The translations under genes were made by a program, and so were the position numbers. A stretch of 16,426 bases of DNA from NCBI GenBank assembly GCA_022496185.1, contig WTXG01000513.1:1-16426 (forward strand), in the 5' to 3' direction. Within the stretch, counting starts at the first letter, position 1, and each line of letters opens with the position of its first letter. The stretch comes from Multifurca ochricompacta (lineage: Eukaryota; Basidiomycota; Agaricomycetes; Russulales; Russulaceae). This document shows positions 1 through 6,341 of the stretch, in pieces. The notes beneath the pieces are model-generated. The model made no database searches. It was not told the origin of the DNA and was given only the letters and a program-made list of their open reading frames with translations.

Positions 1-92
1 AGTGATAAAAGACATAATGGATTGTAGAGTGTTAGGATGTTGCTGGGAGAGCATGTACTGGGGAGTTCGATTGGGGTCTGAGGGTCATTCTT
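1..92 (-). other. 3' non-coding tail of the minus-strand gypsy element
   Basis: This lies downstream of the pol stop on the minus strand. I see no LTR terminus (TGTTACG or CGTAACA) here, so the 3' LTR must start further left, outside the window. No coding signal is seen. Confidence 0.4.
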
Positions 93-1202
93 TTAACTGT
101 CTCTGGGTGCTTCTGGGTGTTGGGTGTGGAACTCTGAGATAAGGACCAGGGCAAAGATATTCCTGGCTGGTTCCCATGAGTTGTCAGAGTCTGGGAATCC
201 CTTCCACTTGACTAGGTAGTGGAGTTTATGCCCTTGGCCTTTATGTAATGAGTCTAGAATGCACCCCACTTCCCACTCCACTTCTCTGTTGACCAATTCA
301 GGGGGGGGTCTTGGGAAGTTTTCCCCATGTAGGGGTGTTTCTTTGTATGGTGTCAGGAGTTTGGCATGGAAGACTGGGTGGATCCTCCATGTAGATGGGA
401 GCTCAAGTTCATAGGCAATGTCTGACAGCTTCCATGTGATCTTGAAGGGTCCATGATGTCGGGGTGCCAATTTGGCTGTTGGATGTGATGTGTGGATGTG
501 CTTCCCTTCCAGCCATACAAGGTCATTGGTGTGATAAGGTATGAAATGCAAGGGTTTTGCTGATAAGGCTTGCTGGGCCTTTAGAAGGTTCTCATTGGCT
601 GATTTCCTGACTTCCTCCCATTGGTTGATATGCTGTGAAGCTGAGGGGATGTTTGTAGGTTTGTCAGCCCAAGTGGTGCATGGTACCCGGCCCATGATAA
701 GTGAGAATGGGGGAGTTTTGGTGGTACCATTGGGCCACAAGTTGTGTGCAAACTCTGCTGTTGCCAGCCAGTCTGCCCAGTCATCCTGTCATCCATTACA
801 CCAGAAACAGAGATACTGCTCCAACCATTGGTTCATTCTTTCAGATTGACCATCTGTCTGTGGATGGTAGGCAGTGGAGATGTTCTGTGCCACATCAAGG
901 ACTTTGCACAGAGCTCTGGTGAACATCAACGTGAAGTGTGGATCTCAGTCTGAAATGATTTTCTGTGGGAGACCATAATGTCTGTAGATGTGGTTAAGGT
1001 ACAGCTTGGCTACTCCTTCTGCTGTGATGGACTCATTGCATGGTATGAACAACACTGCTTTGGAGTAGTCATGATCAGTGATGGTAAGGATAGAGTCAAA
1101 GCCTTGTGACTTTGGCAGCTTGACTATAAAGTCCATGGCAATGGTTTGGAATGGTAGTGAGGCCATGGGTGCAATTGGGAATGGTGTGTCGAACAGGCAT
1201 GA
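93..1202 (-). pseudogene. Gypsy pol 3' part: integrase core and C-terminal chromodomain
   Basis: On the minus strand, 945-1166 encodes the start of the integrase core (first catalytic Asp in ITDHDYSK, then KIISD). A TGA follows where the plus-strand copy has Arg before the second catalytic Asp. The frame continues through PQTDGQSER (catalytic Glu), meets another TGA near 790, and is then open down to 93. The last 215 residues contain the integrase C-terminal part (HPVFHAKLLTPY) and a chromodomain (KLHYLVKWKGFPDSDNSWEP), which in chromoviruses binds histone marks and guides integration to heterochromatin. The end EFHTQHPEAPRDS is followed by a stop. Only about one CpG survives in the last 570 bp. 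Non-functional because of in-frame TGA codons and the insertions. Confidence 0.88.
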
Positions 1203-1329
1203 GGTGCAGCATACTGACTGTGAAGTTAGCGAGTTAGGCTAGAAACAAGTTATACTTCAGAGGTGAAGAAAACTCTAATATTACTATACTACACACCTAG
1301 AAACAAGTTATCTACAAGAGACAGTTAGT

Positions 1330-1334
1330 CAGAG
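1330..1334 (+). repeat. Target site duplication CAGAG, left
   Basis: These five bases directly before TGTTACG at 1335 are repeated exactly at 1940-1944, directly after CGTAACA. Confidence 0.9.
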
Positions 1335-1939
1335 TGTTACGCTCAGAGGGGCGTACGCGGTCGAGTGCGGGCGGCTAGGTCACAGAGACAAGGTCGGGAC
1401 GATCTTGGGTTGATGCGGAAGACAATAAGTCCAACACTACGCTCAGTCACAAGCCAATCAGTGTGCAAGGCCCCAAAAGGACAAAGCACCAAAGAGAGGA
1501 GTCCAGGTGGTGAGACACAAGGAGGGAAGTTAAAGGTCCACAAGGCTACTGATTGTCACAGGAGCTCAAGATGGGGAACATCTGAGCGAGACTAGCTAGG
1601 GTATATATACATGCTGGTACTAGCTTAGTCATCCATTCTTATCAGGCTTATCTAGATGCTTGTGGTTCTGGACATGTGACCATGGAACCTTCCATCAGAA
1701 CCAGTGCCACCGTCTTCCCACGTCAACTAAGGTTCAGGGTCCTTCTGTACACGAGGCATCAAACCTTACTGTCACGTGATCTGCTTCTGTACCTCATGCC
1801 GTATCCTGTCTTCTGGACTTCGGCGTGGGACATCATGACTAAGCCAGCGATGTCCTTGCGGACCCTGCGCGGCTACTGTCACTGCTTGTGTGTCCCCCAC
1901 ATCTTGCCATCTGTTTGGTACGCTGGGTAGGTCGTAACA
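1335..1939 (+). repeat. Solo LTR (605 bp, TGTTACG...CGTAACA) inside the copia-family solo LTR
   Basis: It starts TGTTACG and ends CGTAACA, a perfect 7-bp terminal inverted repeat identical to that of the gypsy LTR at 10809-11392. It is flanked by CAGAG on both sides (1330-1334, 1940-1944). It interrupts the copia-family LTR exactly at this point. A TATATATA at 1602-1609 suggests plus orientation. It is CpG-rich, unlike the gypsy remnant around it, so it is a younger insertion. The interior resembles the 10809 LTR only in short stretches, so it is probably a different gypsy family. Open frames in it are not gene-like. Confidence 0.9.
1602..1609 (+). promoter_or_regulatory. Probable TATA box of the 1335-1939 solo LTR
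   Basis: TATATATA lies 267 bp inside the LTR on the plus strand. No comparable site is seen on the minus strand. This is the main support for the orientation given. Confidence 0.5.
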
Positions 1940-1944
1940 CAGAG
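1940..1944 (+). repeat. Target site duplication CAGAG, right
   Basis: Exact partner of 1330-1334. Together they define a clean 605-bp LTR insertion with a 5-bp duplication, the size made by gypsy and copia integrases. Confidence 0.9.
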
Positions 1945-2026
1945 GTAAGGTAGTAAGTAAAGAGACTGGGACTTACACTTCAGAGGTGAAGAAAACTCTG
2001 AAGTGTAAGAGACAAAACAGACACCC

Positions 2027-2033
2027 TTATATA
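2027..2033 (-). promoter_or_regulatory. TATA box of the copia-family solo LTR
   Basis: TATATAA on the minus strand is followed by GGGTGTCTG and then by the stem-loop, at the same place as in the LTRs at 3313 and 5857. Confidence 0.65.
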
Positions 2034-2298
2034 CTATCCAAGGGATGGTCTGTGCACTGGGAATAAGTCCACAAGTGCCAGACAAAGTCCAAACAATAAA
2101 CAAGAGGGAGAAAGGCCATTGGCCACTACAGAAATCACATGTTACATGGTGCATCAGTCAGCTACTGCGGAATGTGAGAAAGAAAGTAATAATGATAATG
2201 TAAAAGTCCGAAACTCCGGTATCTAATCTAATCTACAAAGTAGCTAATCTAATCACCTGATGCCTGAAGCATCACCGAACATCTTCTGTGTTCAACAT

Positions 2299-3312
2299 GG
2301 TGCTGGTGGGTGTGGGTGCATGTTCACTTTGTTGGCCTGGCAGTCTGTGCAGCCTTTCACATATTCTTCTACATCCTTTTTCATGTTTGGCCACCAGTAG
2401 TTGTGTTTGGCAAGGGCATAGGTGTTGGCAATGCCAGGGTGGCCAGCAGAGGGAAGGTTGTGGTGAAAATGGATCACCCCCCTCTTAATGTTGTCACCAC
2501 TGGTGACAACAAGGCAATCCCTGTCTTTCCACCAGAGGCCCTTGATCTTCTTTATATTATGTGCCTCAGCCCAGGATTGGCAGAGCTGTTGGTTCATGTT
2601 TTGTGACACCTGAGCCCACAGATCCATATCATGGAGGCTGATGGCTGCTGTACATGTAAAGACTTCTTTGGGGAGTACTGTGATATTCTCATTGTCATCT
2701 TTGCCTCCCTGCATATCCAGCCTTCATGATAGGGCATCTGCTCAGGTGTTACAGCTGCCAGCAATATGTTTCAATGTAAAATTGTACTCCTCAAGTTCCA
2801 AGACTTTGTGGGCAACCCATCAACTGATCTTATGAGGTTCTTTCCAATATAATAGGTTGGAGTGGTCAGTGTGAATGATGGTTTTATGAGGGGTTCCCAC
2901 TAGATATGGTCACCAGTGCTGCAATGCTTTTATGATAGCAAGTAATTTGTGGTCCCAAATGTCATAGTTCTGTTCCGCTGGCAAGAATGTTTCAGAGTAG
3001 AAGGCAACTGGGTGAAGCAGTCCTGCCGTATCCCTCTGATTTAGTACTGCTCCATTGGCAAAATGGGACACATCAACTTCGAGCTCAAAAGGCTTTTCCA
3101 AGTCTGGCTGCAGGAGGACAGGTTCCAAACCAACAATGTCTTGGATTTGTTCAAATGCTCATTGTTGCTCATCTCCCCAATGCCAAGGCATGTCTTTCTT
3201 TAACAGCCCATTGAGCAGCTGCACAATCCTGGAGAATCCCTGTACAAAGCATCAATAGAAATTGCAAAATCCTATGAAGGATCATACATCTTTGACACAT
3301 GTGGGTGTAGGC
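2299..3312 (-). pseudogene. Gypsy pol middle part: RT end, RNase H and integrase zinc-binding domain
   Basis: The minus strand starts in the RT connection (TCVKDV, then SFIGFCNFY) and runs through RNase H (FELEVDVSHFANGAVL with the first Asp, YDIWDHKLLAI with Glu, HTDHSNLLYW with Asp) and the integrase zinc-binding domain (SAGHPGIANTYALAKHNYWW, then CTDCQ). At least seven in-frame TGA codons are present, for example at 3282-3284, 3252-3254 and 3159-3161; six sit where the plus-strand copy has Arg. Other Arg codons became Trp, His or Cys. This is the pattern left by CpG to TpG/CpA mutation. Cut at 2299 by the copia-family solo LTR and at 3312 by copia copy 1. Confidence 0.88.
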
Positions 3313-3587
3313 TGTTGACACAAGATGTGTCTGGAGATGCTTCAGGCATCTAAGGTTCGCTTCAGCTGTAGATTAGATTAGATTAGATTCCGGAGTATCG
3401 GACTTTTTATGTTATCTTTATTACATTTCTTTCTCACCTTACTCAGCTGATTAGTGATGGACTTAGTAATGTGAAGTAAGCATGTGATATCTTCTTGGCC
3501 AATGGCCATTATCCCTCTCTGTTTATTGTCTGGCACTTGTGGACTTATTCCCAGTGCGCACAGACCATTTCCCCTGGCCCCCATGGG

Positions 3588-3594
3588 TATATAA
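3588..3594 (+). promoter_or_regulatory. TATA box in the LTR of copia copy 1
   Basis: TATATAA followed by GGGTGTCTG, conserved in all three LTRs of this family. The hairpin starts 25-28 bp downstream, about where transcription should begin. Confidence 0.7.
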
Positions 3595-3612
3595 GGGTGT
3601 CTGTTTTGCCCT

Positions 3613-3647
3613 TTACACTTCAGAGTTCTTCTTCCTCTGAAGTGTAA
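3613..3647 (+). promoter_or_regulatory. Stem-loop at the predicted transcript 5' end
   Basis: TTACACTTCAGAG (3613-3625) is perfectly complementary to CTCTGAAGTGTAA (3635-3647), with a 9-nt loop TTCTTCTTC. The same stem occurs at the same place in the LTR at 5857 (10 bp perfect) and in the solo LTR (13 bp). The 3' arm overlaps the GTAAGT donor-like site at 3644-3649, so folding could hide it. Function unknown. Confidence 0.6.
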
Positions 3648-3756
3648 GTCGTCTATACTTTACTTTCTACTTTTCCTTTGACTAACATTCTCTGTGTAGT
3701 TAACTTGTCTTTTAGGTCAGTAGTATAGTATTATAGAGTTCTTCTTCCTCTGAAGT
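3622..3756 (+). repeat. Pair of identical 22-bp direct repeats in copy 1 LTR
   Basis: The repeat AGAG + TTCTTCTTC + CTCTGAAGT is present at 3622-3643 and 3735-3756 without a difference. A second pair, TAACTTGTCTTTTAG, ends at 3715 and again near 3771. Within this LTR each pair is identical, while the middle part differs from the pairs in the other two LTRs. Confidence 0.8.
3644..3715 (+). other. Intron-like segment (72 nt) in the LTR/leader of copia copy 1
   Basis: GTAAGT at 3644, a GACTAAC branch-like site about 35 nt before the end, a pyrimidine-rich stretch, then TTTTAG at 3715. Length and signals fit a basidiomycete intron. All three signals recur in the LTR at 5857 (65 nt, 6189-6253) and in the solo LTR. 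Whether it is spliced is not known. A genomic RNA that had lost it would not regenerate it, so full-length RNA must escape splicing if this is real. Confidence 0.4.
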
Positions 3757-3828
3757 TTAACTTGTCTTTTAGCCTCACCGCTACTAACCACAGTCAGTAT
3801 AACCAGCAGAATGATTGTTTGACAGGTT

Positions 3829-4014
3829 ATGGGCCCTGCCGCTCATACTGATCTGTTTTTCCCTATGTTCATCACAGCCCAACTCACTCTTGCACATCCA
3901 AGCTCACAAAAGCTTCAAAGTCTTTCCCACCAGCTTCTTCCAGTGAGCTTTCCTACTTTACTGTCTGTGCACCTTAACACCCCACAGGATGACACAGTTC
4001 ACTGCTCATCCTGA
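3829..4014 (+). CDS. Possible 61-residue leader ORF, copia copy 1
   Basis: The ATG lies in GTTATGG (purine at -3, G at +4), directly after a GACAG acceptor-like sequence. Copy 2 has an ORF with the same start, stop and length (6370-6555). The first ~20 residues (MGPAAHTDLF) and the last ~18 (LLSVHLNTPQDD..., CSS) agree. The middle differs because small insertions and deletions cancel out. No family is recognised. It may be a leader peptide or a chance frame. Confidence 0.2.
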   Translation: MGPAAHTDLFFPMFITAQLTLAHPSSQKLQSLSHQLLPVSFPTLLSVHLNTPQDDTVHCSS

Positions 4015-4250
4015 ACTGTCTGGCTAGCCCTTCAGGGTTCTTGCGAAAGGTGATGAGGGACCCTAAGCGGGTGAAACACCTTGAGCTCCTTGAGTGTGCA
4101 CTAGGTATTAGTAATTTCTTAGTTGTAGCTGGGTTTTCATCCCATAGATAGCTTTAGTAGGCCTATAGCCAGAAGCTTGTGGCTTTAAGTCCAGTCAATG
4201 CTTGGCTCGATCCATAAGCCAGGTTTAGTGACCTGCAGGTAGAGTTTAGG

Positions 4251-4255
4251 GTCTA
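4251..4255 (+). repeat. Target site duplication GTCTA, left
   Basis: Repeated exactly at 4998-5002; present once in the uninterrupted site of copy 2 (6791-6795). Confidence 0.85.
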
Positions 4256-4997
4256 TGTGACGCTTTTGTTGATGTAACGGTTTGTGACGCGCGTGTGACG
4301 TGTGTGTGACTTTTGTGACGGTTTTTCGACCCGTGCGCGTTCAACTTCTGTTTCAGCGTTTCGACTTCTTACTCTGAGTCATGTGACTGGAGTTGATGAT
4401 CTCTTCTTATCTGATCTGATTTTCGGACTTAGACTGACTTGGACTGACACTCATTTGCCTTTGGAGTGGGTGCAACACCACTTACATTTCCTGTCTCAAT
4501 CTCCACTGGAGATTCACATGGACTTTTACTTTACTATCTGAATATTCTCCTTTACTTACAAAGACACTAGAATACTTGTATTTAAGGAGGACACATTAGT
4601 AGAGACAGACTTTAAGTCTGTTCTCTTGTATCTAATACAGGTTTACTGTGCTTCACCCCAGAATTCCCTTGAACTCCCTAAGCTGCAACTTAGGGAGCCT
4701 TCACCCCAGACCTCTAGCAGGGCCTATTGCCACTGCTTCGATTCGCTTCTTGCATGCGTGCCCTTCTTGTAACTTGTGGGCATCTTGAACCTTGACTACA
4801 GCTCCTTGTAGTTTGCCTTGACCTTGAATTGACTTGCTTCGGCAGCCTTGACCTTGATCCTTGACCCTGGCCCTCTGTGGCTCACCCTGACACCTGAATC
4901 GACTTACCCTTGACTGTCTTGACCTTGCACGCACCCCACATCTTGAAGGGGCCCTGACTTGAACGACCCTGGACACAGCAGAGACCTGGCTGTGACA
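4256..4997 (+). mobile_element. 742-bp TG...CA insertion, probably a solo LTR of a third family
   Basis: It begins TGTGACGC, ends CTGTGACA and is flanked by GTCTA on both sides (4251-4255, 4998-5002). Copy 2 has a single GTCTA at 6791-6795 joining the same flanks, so the uninterrupted site is seen directly. TG...CA ends, a 5-bp duplication, a TATA-like TATTTAA near 4578 and no coding capacity fit a solo LTR. A small non-autonomous LTR element is possible, but I find no second LTR inside it. It entered copy 1 only. Confidence 0.8.
4770..4960 (+). repeat. Degenerate CCTTGAC repeats within the 742-bp insertion
   Basis: The motif CTTGAC or CTTGAA, often as CCTTGACCTTGA, recurs about ten times in under 200 bp at irregular spacing. 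An open frame on the minus strand here is a product of this biased sequence, not a gene. Confidence 0.6.
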
Positions 4998-5002
4998 GTC
5001 TA
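4998..5002 (+). repeat. Target site duplication GTCTA, right
   Basis: Exact partner of 4251-4255, directly after the CA end of the insertion. Confidence 0.85.
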
Positions 5003-5510
5003 GAACAAGGCATGGGTAGTCACTCCCATGACGCTTGGGCTCGATACAAGTAGGCTGCACTACTATAGTCTATACATAGTAGATATAGTCTTCATCTCTG
5101 GGCATAAGTATTTGTTGCCTTTGTAGGGTAACCACGCCCTACCAGAGACAGACTAGACATCTACTCAGTCATGGCCCCAATCATCTAGGGCTTAATCATG
5201 GACTCCACCACCAGCATTAGAGGAAGGGCTATACACCCTTTGTCTCTAATGGAACTTGTGGTTGGCTCCTCCATGACATGACTCCCAGTCTTGATTACAC
5301 TAGACACTCTGGCTAGTCTACCAGAGCTTATGTCTAGTTGCAGGATTGCGCTAGATAGCCTTACTATACCTAGAAAGTCGCACAACAGAGGCAGGACCTT
5401 CTTAGGTTCTGAAGCATAGCGCCACAGTGTGGGGTGGCACTCTTAAGCGAGACCTGGGCACTGGTTCTAACTGCTCCTTGGAACCAGGAACTTTTAATAA
5501 ACATCTCAAA

Positions 5511-5897
5511 ATGCCATCCTCAATTGTCTTCCCTCCCTCTTCCAAAATGGAGCACCTTGATGGCTCCAACTGGCAGGTCTGGTCCGCCAACTTCAATGCC
5601 CTTTTGAGGATGAATGGGCTCAGGAGGCATATCATTACACCTTACCCTGACATGCCTCTCCTCCCAGAGGACAAGGAAGAGAAGGAAAAAATGCAGAAGG
5701 AAGTAATTGATCCCATCCTTAAGGAATGGATGGGAGAAGAGGAAATGTTAATTGGGCTCCTCTTCCTCAATGTTACCCAGGAGGTCTATTCCCAAGTAGC
5801 CTCCAATGCCAATTATCCTTCTCTTAGTGAGAAGTATAATAAGTTGGAATGGTTATTGTTGACACGGGATGTGTCTGGAGATGCTTCAGGCATCTGA
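5511..5897 (+). pseudogene. Copia gag, copy 1, truncated by copy 2
   Basis: The ATG at 5511 starts MPSSIVFPPSSKMEHLDGSN; the LDGSNWQVWSANF motif is typical of the N-terminus of copia Gag (UBN2-type). The frame is open for about 115 residues to LEWL. It then runs into the LTR of copy 2 at 5857 and ends at 5897 after 13 LTR-encoded residues. The rest of this gag and pol should lie to the right of the window. Gag forms the virus-like particle in which reverse transcription takes place. Confidence 0.85.
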
Positions 5898-6131
5898 GGA
5901 TCGCTTTAGCTGTAGATAAGATTAGATTAGGTTCCGAAGTTTTGGACTTTTTATGATATCTTTATTACATTTCTTTCTCACCTTACTCAGCTGATTAGTG
6001 ATGCCCTTAGTAATGCGCAGTAAGCATGTGATATCTCTTTGGCCAATGGCCTTTATCCCTCTCTGTTCATTGTCCGGCACTTGTGGACTTATTCCCAGTG
6101 CGCACAGACCATTTCCCCTGGCCCCTATGGG

Positions 6132-6138
6132 TATATAA
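6132..6138 (+). promoter_or_regulatory. TATA box in the LTR of copia copy 2
   Basis: TATATAA followed by GGGTGTCTG, as in the other two LTRs of the family. Confidence 0.7.
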
Positions 6139-6165
6139 GGGTGTCTGTTTCGTCTCTTCCACTTC

Positions 6166-6296
6166 AGAGTTTCTTCAACCTCTGAAGTGTAAGTCTTACT
6201 ATACTTTCTACTTTCCTTTGACTAACGTCTCTTGTAGATACTTGTCTTTCTAGGTCAGTAGTATAGTTAATATAGAGTTTCTTCAACCTCTGAAGT
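6166..6296 (+). repeat. Pair of identical 23-bp direct repeats in copy 2 LTR
   Basis: AGAG + TTTCTTCAAC + CTCTGAAGT occurs at 6166-6188 and 6274-6296 without a difference. The second pair, ATACTTGTCTTTCTAG, ends at 6253 and again near 6313. The middle of the repeat differs from that in the LTR at 3313 (TTCTTCTTC) and in the solo LTR (TTTTCTTCAC). Confidence 0.8.
6189..6253 (+). other. Intron-like segment (65 nt) in the LTR of copia copy 2
   Basis: GTAAGT at 6189, GACTAAC about 30 nt before the end, pyrimidine-rich stretch, TTTCTAG at 6253. It corresponds to 3644-3715 in copy 1 despite length differences, so the three splice signals are kept while the spacer changes. Confidence 0.4.
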
Positions 6297-6341
6297 ATAC
6301 TTGTCTTTCTAGCCTAACCCGCTACTAACCACAGTCAGTAT

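Larger units (their letters stand above)
1254..1999 (-). repeat. Pair of identical 23-bp direct repeats in the copia-family solo LTR
   Basis: On the minus strand AGAG + TTTTCTTCAC + CTCTGAAGT lies at 1977-1999 and 1254-1276, identical to each other, on either side of the 605-bp insertion. Both are linked to the same ATAACTTGTTTCTAG module. This is the third variant of the pair. Confidence 0.75.
1208..2297 (-). repeat. Solo LTR of the copia family, minus orientation, split by another LTR
   Basis: On the minus strand it begins TGTTGAACACAG at 2297 and ends near GTCAGTAT at 1211. It aligns along its whole length with the LTRs at 3313 and 5857: GATTA-type repeat, CACTTGTGGACTTATTCCCAG block, TATATAAGGGTGTCTG, paired hairpin repeats and ACTTGT...CTAG modules. 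Without the 605-bp insertion and its 5-bp duplication it is about 485 bp, the same as the other two. Gypsy integrase coding sequence lies on both sides and no copia internal sequence is present, so it is a solo LTR. The exact 3' end is uncertain by about 10 bp. The flanks give only an imperfect duplication (TGGTG at 2298 against AGGTG at 1202). Confidence 0.85.
1..3312 (-). mobile_element. Remnant of a Ty3/gypsy chromovirus, interrupted and truncated
   Basis: Read on the minus strand, this holds the 3' half of a gypsy-type pol: end of RT, RNase H, integrase zinc-binding domain, integrase core and chromodomain. The proteins match the plus-strand gypsy at the right end of the window closely enough to be the same family. 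It is split at about 1208-2297 by a solo LTR, and its 5' part is separated at 3312 by copia copy 1, so gag, protease and the start of RT are not seen. CpG is almost absent (about 1 in positions 93-660, about 3 in 2300-3312). It is the oldest layer of the nest. Confidence 0.9.
3313..3800 (+). repeat. 5' LTR of copia copy 1
   Basis: It begins TGTTGACAC and ends near CAGTCAGTAT. Order of parts: a short GATTA tandem repeat at 3371-3389, a conserved U3 block, TATATAA at 3588-3594, a 13-bp-stem hairpin at 3613-3647, an intron-like segment at 3644-3715, a second copy of the hairpin module at 3735-3756 and a second ACTTGT...TTAG module ending near 3771. The 3' end is set by the point where the solo LTR stops matching and is uncertain by about 10 bp. 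No clear tRNA-type primer site (TGG...) follows. Confidence 0.85.
3801..5510 (+). other. Long 5' leader of copia copy 1, no gag/pol coding
   Basis: This stretch between LTR and gag start matches 6342-7298 of copy 2, apart from the 742-bp insertion at 4256-4997. Conserved parts include the start of a 61-codon frame at 3829, a block around 4040-4250 and 5003-5510. No large conserved frame is seen. A leader of about 1 kb (without the insertion) is long for a copia element. Confidence 0.7.
3313..5856 (+). mobile_element. Ty1/copia element, copy 1 (5' part only)
   Basis: The element starts with an LTR at 3313 (TGTTGACAC) directly inside the gypsy RT connection sequence. It continues with a ~1.7-kb leader and the first ~115 codons of gag, and is cut at 5856 by copy 2 of the same family. 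Leader and gag are nearly identical to 6342-7651. The base pairs before it, TAGGC (3308-3312), are the expected left half of a target duplication; the right half is outside the window. Confidence 0.87.
5857..6341 (+). repeat. 5' LTR of copia copy 2
   Basis: It begins TGTTGACACGGG and ends near CAGTCAGTAT. Same part order as the LTR at 3313: TATATAA at 6132-6138, hairpin around 6160-6189, intron-like segment 6189-6253, second hairpin module 6274-6296 and TACTAAC near the end. About 485 bp. The 3' end is uncertain by about 10 bp. Confidence 0.85.

Noticed and set aside
1879..2154. 91-residue minus-strand frame with a hydrophobic stretch
   Set aside because: It spans the boundary between two different LTRs, so it is a chance product of nesting.
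3371..3389. GATTA tandem repeat, considered as telomeric or CRISPR-like
   Set aside because: Only three and a half units, present at the same place in LTRs of this family; not a TTAGGG repeat and no spacer structure.
4251..5002. The 742-bp difference between the copia copies as a spliced intron
   Set aside because: No placement of the ends within the GTCTA ambiguity gives GT...AG; TG...CA ends with a 5-bp duplication explain it better.
4701..5060. 119-residue open frame on the minus strand
   Set aside because: It lies in the 742-bp insertion with its CTTGAC repeats and runs across the insertion edge into the leader; residue composition is repeat-driven and no domain is seen.
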